Source: UBA6623 sp965226435
GTDB taxonomy: Bacteria > Acidobacteriota > Terriglobia > Bryobacterales > UBA6623
Direction: 5' to 3'
Length of the DNA: 64,000 nt
Assembly: GCA_965226435.1 (NCBI GenBank)
Contig: CBDDCY010000011.1
Span: 558,001-622,000 of the forward strand
Below the pieces are notes generated by a model. The model saw only the letters and a program-made list of their open reading frames with translations. It made no database searches and was not told the origin of the DNA. Positions 43,295-52,447 of this stretch are shown one piece after another. The position numbers and the translations under genes were made by a program. Every line of letters starts with the position of its first letter. Position 1 is the stretch's first letter.

Positions 43295-44575
43295 ATGCAG
43301 CTGCAAAAACTCGCTCACATCCGCCAGAATTTTCCCAATCGCGCCCTACCCGACGTGGCCGCCGCCGTGCGGGAGCAAATGGAGGGCGCCGAGTGGGCTC
43401 TCGCCGTCAAACCCGGCAGCCGGATCGCCGTCGGCGTCGGCAGTCGCGGCATCACTAACATCGATGTCATAGCCAAAGCGGTTGTCGAGTTCTGGAAATC
43501 GCGCGGCGTTAACCCCTTCTTGATTCCCGTGATGGGCAGCCACGGGTCGGCGTCGGCCGAAGGGCAGGCGGAGGTGCTGGCGCACTACGGCATCACGGAA
43601 GAAACCATGGGCGCGCCGGTCGTCAGCTCGCTCGACGTCGTCCCGATCGGTACCACGCCAGAGGGCATCGAGGTCGTCATGGACCGCCAAGCGCACGAGG
43701 CCGACGGCACGATGCTGCTCAGCCGCGTGAAGTGGCATACCGACTTCGAGGGCAAGCTCGAAAGCGGCCTCCATAAGATGATGGCGATCGGACTCGGGAA
43801 ATGGGCCGGCGCGAAGCGCTATCACACCTACGCGCTGGAGCTCGGGCTCGAACGGATGATTCGCAGCGTCGGGAAGGTCATGCTCGCGACCGGCAAGATG
43901 CTCGGCGGCATGGCGATTCTCGAAGACGCCTATCACAGCACGGCCGAAGTCGCCGCGGTTGGCGCGGCGGGCATGGTCGAGCAAGAAGAAGAGCTGCTGG
44001 CGAAAGTGAAATCGTGGAAGCCGAACATTCCGGTCAAGGAAGTCGACCTGTTGATCGTCGACGAGATCGGCAAGAACTTCTCGGGCGCCGGCATGGACAC
44101 GAAGATCGTCAACCGCAGCGGCCGTAACGGTCCCAACAGTTGGCCCAACGTCCCCAAGATTTTCCGCATCATCGTACGCGACCTGTCACCGCTCAGCAAC
44201 GGCAACGCCATCGGCATGGGACTGGCCGACGCCATCACCGACCGGCTTTTCGAAAAAGTCGATTTCGAGGCTACCTGGGTCAACAGCCTGACGGCCTCGA
44301 GCCCTCCGGCGGCCTTCACGCCGATGCATTTCCCCGATGATCGCACCTGCATCGAGAAAATCGTGCCCACCTGCGGCAAGCTCGATTTGAGCAAGGTCAC
44401 CATCGCCTGGATTCGCAATTCGATGGACATCGGAGAACTGATGGTCAGCGAAGGCCTGCTCGACGAAGTGCGCGCCAACCCGGAGGTTGAGGTTCTCAGC
44501 GCCCCGATGGATTTGGAGTTTGACGAGGCGGGGAATCTGGTGAACGTGATGTCCGCCGAGCTGATGGCGCATTAG
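43295..44575 (+). CDS. LarA-like (DUF2088 superfamily) nickel-pincer isomerase homologue
   Basis: 426 residues. The layout follows lactate racemase LarA and its many homologues: an N-terminal Rossmann-like half with RIAVGVGSRGITNIDVIAKA and FLIPVMGSHGSAS (position of the first catalytic His), a central VKWHTDFEGKLESGLHKMMA with candidate Lys for nickel-pincer attachment and His ligands (GLGKWAGAKRYH), and a C-terminal half with VDLLIVDEIGKNFSGAG. The substrate is probably a 2-hydroxy acid but cannot be read from sequence; no larBCE genes lie near. I start at 43295 as the domain starts at once; the frame upstream overlaps the tcmP promoter region. Confidence 0.75.
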   Translation: MQLQKLAHIRQNFPNRALPDVAAAVREQMEGAEWALAVKPGSRIAVGVGSRGITNIDVIAKAVVEFWKSRGVNPFLIPVMGSHGSASAEGQAEVLAHYGITEETMGAPVVSSLDVVPIGTTPEGIEVVMDRQAHEADGTMLLSRVKWHTDFEGKLESGLHKMMAIGLGKWAGAKRYHTYALELGLERMIRSVGKVMLATGKMLGGMAILEDAYHSTAEVAAVGAAGMVEQEEELLAKVKSWKPNIPVKEVDLLIVDEIGKNFSGAGMDTKIVNRSGRNGPNSWPNVPKIFRIIVRDLSPLSNGNAIGMGLADAITDRLFEKVDFEATWVNSLTASSPPAAFTPMHFPDDRTCIEKIVPTCGKLDLSKVTIAWIRNSMDIGELMVSEGLLDEVRANPEVEVLSAPMDLEFDEAGNLVNVMSAELMAH

Positions 44576-44644
44576 GATTCACGCTTGCCGTTGACGTGAA
44601 GAGGGTGAGCCGCCGCGGTCCGGATCGCCCGCTTCGAACCGTTC

Positions 44645-45496
44645 ATGCCTCTCTACCAAGTCGTGATCCTGGCGCTGGTCCAAGCCGCCACGGAATTTCT
44701 CCCCATCAGCAGCACCGCGCACTTGATCGTGGTCCCGTGGCTGTTCGGCTGGGACGACCCCGGGCTCGACTTCAGCATCGCGCTGCATGTCGGCACTCTC
44801 GTCGCGGTGCTGATCTATTTCGCGAAGACCTGGCCGCGCTTGTTGTTCCTCGGTATGGGTCGCGGAGTGTTGAAACCGTCGCCGGGAGAAGCCGATTGCG
44901 ACCTGTATGCGAATCCTCGGTTGTTTTGGTTCCTGGTCGCCGCGACGTTCCCGGCCGGCATCGCCGGTTTGCTGCTCGAGGACTTGATCGCGGGGGCATT
45001 GCGCAGCCCGTTTGTGATCGGCGTCATGCTCGTCGTCGTCGGGCTGCTGATCGGTTGGGCGGACCAGCGCGCAAAGCTGTCGCGGAACCTCGGCGGCATC
45101 CGATTGCGCGACGCCATGTTGATCGGCTGCGCGCAGGCGTTGGCGCTGATTCCCGGCACCTCCCGCTCGGGGATCACGATCGCCGCGGCCTTGCTGTTGG
45201 GCGTGGAGCGGGCCTCGGCGGCGCGTTTTTCGTTTCTGCTGTCGAGTCCGATTATCTTGGGGGCTTCCGCGAAGGCGACCTATAGTGTGTGGTCCGAGGG
45301 CGGCGTCGCGGGCCTTACACAGACGCCTTTTGTCGTGGGCTTCGCCGTCAGCGCGGTGGCCGGCTACGCGGTGATCGCGTTTCTGATCCGGTATCTGGCA
45401 ACGCGCACGATGAAAATCTTCGTCTACTACCGGGTGATCTCTGGCATAATAATATTGGCTCTAGCGTCATTCTTCGGCTCCTCCTTCGCTGATTGA
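44645..45496 (+). CDS. uppP: Undecaprenyl-diphosphate phosphatase
   Basis: Integral membrane enzyme that dephosphorylates undecaprenyl diphosphate so the lipid carrier of cell-wall synthesis can be reused; also gives bacitracin resistance. 283 residues with about eight helices. The two catalytic motifs are present: QAATEFLPISSTAHL near the N-terminus (Glu-rich loop) and PGTSRSGITIAAALLLG (P-loop-like). It is 69 bases downstream of the LarA-like gene on the same strand and followed by a hairpin and ftsK. Confidence 0.95.
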   Translation: MPLYQVVILALVQAATEFLPISSTAHLIVVPWLFGWDDPGLDFSIALHVGTLVAVLIYFAKTWPRLLFLGMGRGVLKPSPGEADCDLYANPRLFWFLVAATFPAGIAGLLLEDLIAGALRSPFVIGVMLVVVGLLIGWADQRAKLSRNLGGIRLRDAMLIGCAQALALIPGTSRSGITIAAALLLGVERASAARFSFLLSSPIILGASAKATYSVWSEGGVAGLTQTPFVVGFAVSAVAGYAVIAFLIRYLATRTMKIFVYYRVISGIIILALASFFGSSFAD

Positions 45497-45532
45497 AATC
45501 GAACTCGCGTTGTTCGCGGGTGGTTCGATTTC
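45495..45532 (+). terminator. Hairpin between uppP and ftsK
   Basis: GAAATCGAAC (45495-45504) pairs perfectly with GTTCGATTTC (45523-45532), with an inner CGCG/CGCG stem. It overlaps the uppP stop codon and ends about 17 bases before the predicted GTG of ftsK. No T-run follows, so it may be an attenuator or processing site rather than a strong terminator. Confidence 0.5.
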
Positions 45533-45548
45533 GACGAGGAGAGGCGGA

Positions 45549-47945
45549 GTGACGTTTTTACAACCCACCGACAAGCCTCGGCTCAATGAGCCGGTAGGTT
45601 TTCTCCTGCTCATTTTGGGCGTCTGCGGCGCTCTGGGCCTGGTTTCCTACTATCCCTTTGACCCGTCTTGGAACGCGGCGGCCGGTGGCGGAGAGTTTCG
45701 CAATCTGATCGGCAAGCCGGGCGCTTACGGAAGCGATCTGGCGCTACAGCTGCTGGGCGCGGGGGCTTACTTACTGCCGCTTTTCGCGTTGGTGCTGGGA
45801 TGGCACTGGATTCGGTCCGCGCGGATCGAACGGCCTGCCGAACGGCTCATCGGCTCGACGTTCTTCTTGTTGACCGCGTGCGCCGGGTTGGCGTTGGCGC
45901 CGCTGTCGCTGCTCTTCCACGAAACCGTTCCGCCGGGCGGAACGATCGGGTTTGTGATGGCGGATCTACTGGTGAGCTTTCTCAACCAGGTGGGCGCCGC
46001 GCTATTCCTGCTTGCCGCGGCGGTCGTATCGGTCTACCTGATGACGTCGTTTACGATCGAGGCGGCGCTGGCTTGGTGGCGGACATTAGGTCGCCCCGTC
46101 GAAGCCGTACAGCAGCGATGGCACGCCTGGTGGGAAGATCAGCGAGAGAAAGCCGTCGCGCGTCGAGCCCGCAAGGCCGAGGAGAGAGCCGTCGAGCAAC
46201 TCCCCGAGCTGCCCCATGCCGACGACGTTATCGAATACCATGGTTTCCCGGAGCAGCCCGATGAGATCGTGGCCGTGTTTGACGACGGCTCCCCGATGGA
46301 AGAGCCCTTCGACACTCTGCCGCCGATCATCCCCTATGACGCAGCTCGTGAAGACATCAGCGAAGGCGATGAAACGGCCGAGCTGCCGCCGTTTGATCTC
46401 GATTCGGCGGAGCAACCCGAGACCGCCGGCGACGCCCTCTCGCGATGGGTTCCCGACACGTCGTCGGAACCCGCGCCCAAGCCCGCTTACCAGTTGCCGT
46501 CGACTCTGCTATTGACCTCGCCGGCGGCCGCAAGCGCCTTCGATCCGGCGGAACTGCAGGACATCGCCCGCGCGATTTGCGCCAAGTACGAAGAATTCGG
46601 CGTCAAGGGGTCGGTGAAGCAGATCAACCCGGGGCCTGTCGTGACGACGTTCGAGTTTAAGCCCGACCCCGGCGTCAAATACAGCAAGGTGACGCATTTG
46701 GCCGAAGACCTGTGCTTGGCTCTCGAGTGCGAGTCGATTCTGGTGGAAAGAATTCCCGGCAAGTCGACGATCGGGATCGAAGTTCCGAACCGTCACCGTG
46801 AAATCATCGCCTTGCGCGAGATCATCGAGTCACCTGAATTCAGCGGCTCGCCGTCGTTGTTGACCCTGTCGCTCGGCAAAGACATCAACGGCAAGATCAA
46901 CATCGGCAAGCTGGATTCGATGCCGCATTTGCTGGTCGCCGGCTCGACGGGCTCGGGCAAGAGCGTTCTCATCAACAGCCTGGTCATGTCGATTCTCTAC
47001 ACGTCGACGCCTGATCAGGTGCGCTTCATCATGGTCGACCCCAAGACGGTCGAGCTCGGGCTCTATGCGGATATTCCGCATCTGCTGACGCCCGTCATCA
47101 CCGATATGAAAAAGGCGTCCAACGCCTTGAAGAACGCCACTCGCGAAATGGAGCAACGCCTGAAGTTGTTGGCGGAATACGGTGTGCGCAACATTGACCA
47201 ATTCAATCGCAAGATGGAGCGATTGCGCGCGCAACGCGAAGAAGGTTCGCCCGAGCTGCCGCCCGACCTACCCTACATCGTCATCATCATTGACGAGTTG
47301 GCCGATCTCATGATGGTCGAGGGACGCCAGGTCGAAGAGTCCATCACGCGCCTGGCGCAGATGGCCCGGGCGGCCGGCATCCACCTGATCTTGGCGACGC
47401 AACGGCCCAGCGTTGACGTGATTACCGGCCTGATCAAAGCCAATATTCCCGCCCGCATTTCCTTCCGGCTTGCGACGCGCGTCGATTCACGCACCATCCT
47501 CGACTCCATGGGCGCCGAATCGTTGCTCGGCTGCGGGGACATGCTCTTCCTGCCGCCCGGCTCGGGACGGATGATCCGCCTGCACGGCCCGCTTGTGTCG
47601 GAGGAGGAGAGTCATAGCGTCGTCAATTTCTGGAAGAAGCAGGCACAGCCCGAATACAAAGAGGAGTTCCTGGCGAAGCCGGCGGACGAAGAAGACGGCG
47701 AGGGCGCGGCCGAGGATGACGAGGTCTTCGACGACCCGGCCTACGAAGACGCCGTGCGTATCGTACTCGAAATGGGCAAGGCCTCGACCTCGACGTTGCA
47801 GAGAAGGCTGCGGCTGGGATACGGCCGCGCCGCCCGCATTCTCGACGCGATGGAAAAAGACGGCGTTATCGGACCGCCCGACGGCAGCCGCCCACGCGAA
47901 GTTCTGAAGTCGCCCGATTGGTTGCTCGAAGTCGAAAAGCGCTGA
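45549..47945 (+). CDS. ftsK: DNA translocase FtsK/SpoIIIE
   Basis: 798 residues. Membrane anchor of four or five helices in the first 185 residues (PVGFLLLILGVCGALGLVSY, AGAYLLPLFALVLGWHW, and others), an acidic linker of about 150 residues, then the RecA-like motor: Walker A GSTGSGKSVLINSLVM, Walker B PYIVIIIDELADLMMVEG, followed by LILATQRPSVDVITGLIKAN. The C-terminal gamma winged-helix (YEDAVRIVLEMGKASTSTLQ) reads KOPS-like orientation sites. It pumps DNA at the closing septum and activates XerCD. GTG at 45549 is preferred because AGGAGAGG lies just upstream; the frame also runs back to a TTG at 45510 inside the hairpin. Confidence 0.93.
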   Translation: MTFLQPTDKPRLNEPVGFLLLILGVCGALGLVSYYPFDPSWNAAAGGGEFRNLIGKPGAYGSDLALQLLGAGAYLLPLFALVLGWHWIRSARIERPAERLIGSTFFLLTACAGLALAPLSLLFHETVPPGGTIGFVMADLLVSFLNQVGAALFLLAAAVVSVYLMTSFTIEAALAWWRTLGRPVEAVQQRWHAWWEDQREKAVARRARKAEERAVEQLPELPHADDVIEYHGFPEQPDEIVAVFDDGSPMEEPFDTLPPIIPYDAAREDISEGDETAELPPFDLDSAEQPETAGDALSRWVPDTSSEPAPKPAYQLPSTLLLTSPAAASAFDPAELQDIARAICAKYEEFGVKGSVKQINPGPVVTTFEFKPDPGVKYSKVTHLAEDLCLALECESILVERIPGKSTIGIEVPNRHREIIALREIIESPEFSGSPSLLTLSLGKDINGKINIGKLDSMPHLLVAGSTGSGKSVLINSLVMSILYTSTPDQVRFIMVDPKTVELGLYADIPHLLTPVITDMKKASNALKNATREMEQRLKLLAEYGVRNIDQFNRKMERLRAQREEGSPELPPDLPYIVIIIDELADLMMVEGRQVEESITRLAQMARAAGIHLILATQRPSVDVITGLIKANIPARISFRLATRVDSRTILDSMGAESLLGCGDMLFLPPGSGRMIRLHGPLVSEEESHSVVNFWKKQAQPEYKEEFLAKPADEEDGEGAAEDDEVFDDPAYEDAVRIVLEMGKASTSTLQRRLRLGYGRAARILDAMEKDGVIGPPDGSRPREVLKSPDWLLEVEKR

Positions 47946-47961
47946 GGGCATCAACCTTCGC

Positions 47962-49074
47962 CTAAACGGCGGACTCGGCCAACCGGTAATGGAGCGTCTC
48001 CAAAACGATGCCCCACTTGTGGCGGCGGTTCGCTTCCAGACACAGACACCCGGAGGAGCTGACCTCGCCGAGTTTGCCGAGAGCGTCATCGAGCCGGCAT
48101 CCGAGCAAGGGTTGCTCGTCAAACGCGCCGCTCATTCGATCGGGATCGGCCAAATAGCCACACATCGAGCGATGACCTCGGTCGCCCTCGGCCGGACGGC
48201 ACAGGGTATCCACGACGCGGCGCCCTTCGGCGCCCTCCGCGCTCAGCTCGATGGAATAATCGAACGCCAACGGCATCCCCAGGCTGCTGCAGGTTGTTCC
48301 GTCGAAACGAAAGCGGGCGATGAGCTTGCCGTCGGGGCGCTCTTCGATCGTCAGGCGCTCGCGGCTCCATTTCGCCAGCGTCTTTTCCGGGAAAGAATAG
48401 CGCCGGCGCGGCGCGGCGCCGTTGCGGCCGCTTTCGCTTTTTCGCTCGTGGAACCAAAAGCCGTCGAGTTCGTTTGCCGGAATCCCCTTTTCGGTGATCG
48501 CGAAAACCGCCAACGCCGACCGCGTCGGCCGCAACCCGCCCGAGGGCAGCAGGCTCAGCGGACCCGATTCGTCGAGCGCGGCGAAGAGCGTCGCCTGGTC
48601 GTCGAGGTCCCAGCCGTCGTAGCCCGGGCTGTAGTGCGGCAGCACGGTCATGCCTGACTTCGCCGCTTGCCTTCGCAAACGTCGCCCTTGACGCGCGCGC
48701 AGATGTTCGGCCGCGGCGACGGCGTAGGCATTGAGGATCATCGCCTCGGCGGGACGCTCGCTTTGGAAGCGCGCGTCGATTTCATGATCCACCGCCGCGC
48801 CCGCGCTCACGCCGACGATCGCCGCCTGACGTGCGTCGGCCGCGTGAAATCCGTCGGCAAGCACCGCGCTGGTGAGTTCGTCGCCGCCTTCGAGGTGGAC
48901 CTTATCCCCTTCGATAGAAAGAATCTCGCGAATCGACGCGTGAGACCATGGGTCACCGCATTCGCGATACCAATCGCGGGCATCGTCGGCCAACGAGGCC
49001 GTCACGGCGTCGGGTTCCACGCCGTCGGGCAGACCGAGGTGGCGATGAAACAAGGCGGGATCAACGTAGACCAT
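47962..49074 (-). CDS. Methionine-synthase activation (MetH C-terminal)-like protein
   Basis: 370 residues. The middle (about 85-190) resembles the activation domain of B12-dependent methionine synthase: AGAAVDHEIDARFQSERPAE followed by AMILNAYAVAAAEHL, then LPHYSPGYDGWDLDDQATLF, and SGGLRPTRSALAVFAI. In MetH this domain binds SAM for reductive reactivation of cobalamin. Here it is a stand-alone protein with a roughly 150-residue C-terminal part rich in conserved-looking Cys (DTLCRPAEGDRGHRSMCGYL, LGCRLDD, SSGCLCLEANRRHKW) that may bind a cluster or metal. No metH is near. It diverges from the aminotransferase gene with a 48-base gap. Confidence 0.65.
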   Translation of the reverse strand: MVYVDPALFHRHLGLPDGVEPDAVTASLADDARDWYRECGDPWSHASIREILSIEGDKVHLEGGDELTSAVLADGFHAADARQAAIVGVSAGAAVDHEIDARFQSERPAEAMILNAYAVAAAEHLRARQGRRLRRQAAKSGMTVLPHYSPGYDGWDLDDQATLFAALDESGPLSLLPSGGLRPTRSALAVFAITEKGIPANELDGFWFHERKSESGRNGAAPRRRYSFPEKTLAKWSRERLTIEERPDGKLIARFRFDGTTCSSLGMPLAFDYSIELSAEGAEGRRVVDTLCRPAEGDRGHRSMCGYLADPDRMSGAFDEQPLLGCRLDDALGKLGEVSSSGCLCLEANRRHKWGIVLETLHYRLAESAV

Positions 49075-49122
49075 GGAGTGGAGGCCCGACGACGCGGGGC
49101 CGCGCGGGATAAGCTGAATCTT

Positions 49123-50262
49123 ATGATCGCCGATCCGAAGCAGATGCGCGAAGCATTCCCGGTCCTCGACGACTGGGCCTATCTGAATACCGCGGGGTTC
49201 GGTCCCGTGCCCCGATTCGCGATCGCCGCGGCGGATCTATATTTCACGCGACGCAACGAAAGAGCCAACCTCGATTTCCTCGATTGGTATAGCGACGCGG
49301 ACCAAGTTCGCGCGTCGGCCGCGCGGTTGATCGGAGCACGCGCCGACGACATAGCGTTCGTACCGAATGCCGACGCCGGGCTCGGATGGTTGATCGGCGG
49401 CATCGAGTGGCGCGAGGGCGACCACGTCGTCAGCCTGGCGCACGAGTTCCCGAACAATTTTTACTTTCCCGAAGTCCTGGCGAAAAAGGGAGCGACGTTC
49501 ACCCGCGTCGAGATTCCCAACGGCGCTTTTTCGCTCGACCGCTTCCGGGACGCGCTCACCGCGCGCACGCGTCTCGTATTGCTGAGTTCGGTGAACTACT
49601 CGACCGGCTTGCGGGTCCCGCTCGAAGCGGTGGGCGCGGAACTAAGCGGTCGCGACATTCTTTTCTACGTCGACGGAACACAGAGCGTCGGCGCATTGCG
49701 AATAGACGTGGACGCGGCGAAGATCGACTACCTCGTCGTCAACGCCTACAAATGGTTGCTTTCTCCGCCCGGCATCGGCTTTGCGTATATATCGGAACGG
49801 GTGCGGGAGTGGCTGCCGCCGGCGTCGTATAGTTGGCGCAGCCACAAGAGTTGGCGAGAGGTTGACCAGCTTCACGACGGCGTCCCCGAGCTGCCCGACG
49901 GGGCGATTCGCTACGAAGGCGGGATGCAGAACTTCCCCGGCATCTTCGCTCTCGGCGCGGTACTGGAATGGCTGCGCGAGCTGGGGCCTGAACAGGTCGA
50001 GGAGCGCGTGCTTGATCTGGCGAGCAAGTCGCGAGCCGTGCTGCGCGAGCGGGGCGGCCTGTTGGCGGCTGATCACGCCGAGGGGTATGATTCCCCAATT
50101 GTCACGGCGAGTTTCGCGGGGATCGACCCCTCGAAACTCGCGGCTCGCTTGGAAAAAGAGAGAATCGCGGTTTCGGCGCGCAAAGGCAATTTGCGAGTCT
50201 CGCCGCACGTCTTCAACAGCGAGGAAGATATCGAGAGGTTAAGCGCGGCACTCAAGGGGTAG
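49123..50262 (+). CDS. Class V aminotransferase (cysteine desulfurase/epimerase-like)
   Basis: 379-residue PLP enzyme of fold type I class V. Conserved parts: DWAYLNTAGFGPVPRFAI at the N-terminus, HVVSLAHEFPNNFYFPEVLA, FYVDGTQSVGALRIDVDA with the PLP-ring Asp and Gln/Ser, and LVVNAYKWLLSPPGIGF with the Schiff-base Lys. The loop that carries the catalytic Cys in true desulfurases is not evident, so it is more likely an isopenicillin-N-epimerase-like or other class V enzyme. I start at 49123 because the first 150 residues of the longer open frame are the antisense of the neighbouring gene. It shares a divergent 48-base promoter region with that gene. Confidence 0.85.
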   Translation: MIADPKQMREAFPVLDDWAYLNTAGFGPVPRFAIAAADLYFTRRNERANLDFLDWYSDADQVRASAARLIGARADDIAFVPNADAGLGWLIGGIEWREGDHVVSLAHEFPNNFYFPEVLAKKGATFTRVEIPNGAFSLDRFRDALTARTRLVLLSSVNYSTGLRVPLEAVGAELSGRDILFYVDGTQSVGALRIDVDAAKIDYLVVNAYKWLLSPPGIGFAYISERVREWLPPASYSWRSHKSWREVDQLHDGVPELPDGAIRYEGGMQNFPGIFALGAVLEWLRELGPEQVEERVLDLASKSRAVLRERGGLLAADHAEGYDSPIVTASFAGIDPSKLAARLEKERIAVSARKGNLRVSPHVFNSEEDIERLSAALKG

Positions 50263-50310
50263 CCCGCGGGCGTGCATTCCGCTCCCCCGGGGTCTGAGCG
50301 AAGCCCAAAA

Positions 50311-50904
50311 CTACGTCGCCACGGCGGCGGGAATGGACGTTTCCTTCTTAGCGCGGTATTCGATGAGGTTTCGCATGAAGACCGGCATGTAGAGATGATG
50401 GTCGTGCCACGTGCGGCCGCTGACCATGTTGCCGTCGATGACGCATCCCTCGTCGGCGAAGGTTCCTCCGGAGAATTCGACATCGAGTTGGCACTTGGAC
50501 ACGGTCGCCATTCTCCTGTTGCGGATCACGTCGGCCGCTGCCACGATCTCCACGCCGTGGCAGACCACGGCCACGGGTTTTTGCTCCTCGAAAAAATGAC
50601 GCACGATCTTCAGCAAGTCCTCGTCGTAGCGCAGATACTCGGGGGCGCGGCCGCCGGAGACGAAGAGACCGTCGTAGTCGTTGGGGTCGATGTCACGGAA
50701 CGCAACGGTCGCTTCGATGTGGTAGCTGGGGCCTTCGCGCGTGACGTCCCAGCCCGGCGGAATCTCATGCATCACCATGGCGTAGACGCGCGCGTCTTGC
50801 CCGGCGACGACGGCTTCAAAACCGTCCTCTTGCACGCGGAAATAAGGGTATAGAGTGTCGACGGCTTCGATGGCATCGCCGACCGGAATCAGAACTTTGG
50901 ACAT
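50311..50904 (-). CDS. DJ-1/PfpI family protein
   Basis: 197 residues of the DJ-1/ThiJ/PfpI superfamily (class I glutamine-amidotransferase-like fold). The nucleophile elbow is AVVCHGVEIVAAA with the conserved Cys, and the nearby loop FVSGGRAPEYLRYDEDLLK is typical of the PfpI subgroup of protein deglycase / chaperone-like enzymes. The start at 50904 is chosen for AGGGGAGG just upstream; the frame is open to 50961 but that part has no homology. It probably acts in the cytosol on damaged (glycated) proteins or as a small hydratase. Confidence 0.88.
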   Translation of the reverse strand: MSKVLIPVGDAIEAVDTLYPYFRVQEDGFEAVVAGQDARVYAMVMHEIPPGWDVTREGPSYHIEATVAFRDIDPNDYDGLFVSGGRAPEYLRYDEDLLKIVRHFFEEQKPVAVVCHGVEIVAAADVIRNRRMATVSKCQLDVEFSGGTFADEGCVIDGNMVSGRTWHDHHLYMPVFMRNLIEYRAKKETSIPAAVAT

Positions 50905-51035
50905 ATCGACCTCCCCTGAACGTCGCCGGAACGACAGGTGCATCCCGCGAAACACTAGCATAGCCTAAATTCCCGCCCGACGCCCCGCTTTAAGGGCCGT
51001 CCACGACCCTGTTTCATCGTCGTCACAATAGAGAC

Positions 51036-51825
51036 ATGGCGATTCCGATCTACCAGGTCGATGCCTTTAGCGAACGGCCGTTTTCCGGCAATCCGGCGGC
51101 GGTCTGTCTACTGGACGCTCCGCGACCCGACGCTTGGATGCAGAACCTTGCCGCCGAGATGAATCTGTCGGAAACAGCCTTCGTGAGGGCCCTGGAAGAC
51201 GGTTTTTCCTTGCGCTGGTTTACGCCCACGGTCGAAGTCGATTTGTGCGGCCACGCCACTCTCGCCGCCGCTCATGTGCTGTGGGAAGCGGGTCGCCTGG
51301 CGCGGTCCGAGACGGCTCGTTTCGCAACCCGCTCCGGGGAGTTGACGGCGCGCGGCCAAGGCCGGTGGATTGAGCTCGATTTTCCCGCAACGCCCGCCGA
51401 GGCGACGGAGATTCCCGAGGGGCTGGCGGACGGAAGCGATGGGGGGCGAGGCCCGCGCGGTCCTGCGGAGCCGCTTTGACTACCTCATCGAGGTCGAGTC
51501 CGAGCAGGTCCTGGCTGAATTGGCGCCGAACTCGGCTGCGCTGGCAAATCTTTCCGTGCGCGGCTTCATTGTCACTTGCCGCGGCGCGGGACGATACGAT
51601 TTCCTGTCGCGCTATTTCGCGCCCGCGGCGGGTATCGCGGAAGACCCGGTCACCGGCTCGGCGCATTGTTGCTTGGGCCCCTATTGGGCCGAGCGTTTGG
51701 GTAAGACCGAGCTGCTGGCCTACCAAGCATCGGCCAGAGGCGGCGAAGTGCGCGTTCAGGTGAAAGGCGACCGCGTGATATTGGGAGGCCAGGCGGTGAC
51801 AGTCATGCGCGGGGAGCTGGCCTGA
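51036..51825 (+). pseudogene. PhzF-family isomerase gene with a single-base frameshift
   Basis: Two overlapping frames make one PhzF protein. The first (51036-51479) has YQVDAFSERPFSGNPAAVCL, NLSETAFV with the catalytic Glu, and RWFTPTVEVDLCGHATLAAA. The second, one base over, takes up from about 51440 (GGEARAVLRSRFDYLIEVES) to 51825 with AGIAEDPVTGSAHCCLGPYW, the second-domain motif. The switch falls near a run of six Gs at 51441-51446, so a one-base slip there explains it. Either a recent inactivating change or an error in the sequence. Family members isomerise small ring compounds; the native substrate is unknown. Confidence 0.8.
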
Positions 51826-51871
51826 GCCTCGCTCGCCGTGATCCGGTCGCGCGGGTTCCGGACCGACGGCG

Positions 51872-52447
51872 TTACGTTTCTTCGCGAAGACGATCCAGAA
51901 GTCCTTCCACTTGCAGGTAACTCGCCCAATGCCGCAAATAAGCCCAATCCAATTCTTGGCTTCGCAATTGTACGATGCCGAGCAGGTCGTTCCATTGGCG
52001 CGTCGAAACCTCCCCGCCCTCCAGATACCAGACGAGTTTCGTCAGCACGGCGTCCTCGGCGGTGACGACCGCGAAACGCAGCGATTGATCCTCGGCGATC
52101 CAAAACTGTGTTTCGAAACGACGATCAAATTCAGTCCGATAGTAAGGGTCATCGCGAAGCGGAAACAGATCGAATTTGTACGCACTCTTGTAGTGAATCA
52201 AGTTGAACGACCGGCCCGAGCGGACGGCGTCGCGGATAAGATCAGGTTCCGCGAAAAACCCCGCTTTGAGATTCTCGGCCAGGGGCTCGATCTTGGATTC
52301 CGGCAAATCGACGACCAGATCAACGTCGACGGTCGCGCGGGGAACACCGTGGACCGAACTCGCCAACGAACCACCGACCGCGTGGAGAATGCCCAGCCGA
52401 TCCAGCGCCGTCAAGAGTTCCCGAAACGCCGCCCACTGATCATTCAT
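51872..52447 (-). CDS. Nucleotidyltransferase of the AbiEii/MNT-like type
   Basis: 191 residues. N-terminal motif AVGGSLASSVHGVPRATVDV followed by DLVVDLP has the GS and DxD residues of minimal nucleotidyltransferases. The middle part FDLFPLRDDPYYRTEFDRRF and LTKLVWYLEGGE is as in AbiEii-like or related stand-alone families. The upstream 87-residue gene overlaps its start by 8 bases, giving a toxin-antitoxin-like pair. The biological target is unknown. Confidence 0.8.
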   Translation of the reverse strand: MNDQWAAFRELLTALDRLGILHAVGGSLASSVHGVPRATVDVDLVVDLPESKIEPLAENLKAGFFAEPDLIRDAVRSGRSFNLIHYKSAYKFDLFPLRDDPYYRTEFDRRFETQFWIAEDQSLRFAVVTAEDAVLTKLVWYLEGGEVSTRQWNDLLGIVQLRSQELDWAYLRHWASYLQVEGLLDRLREET

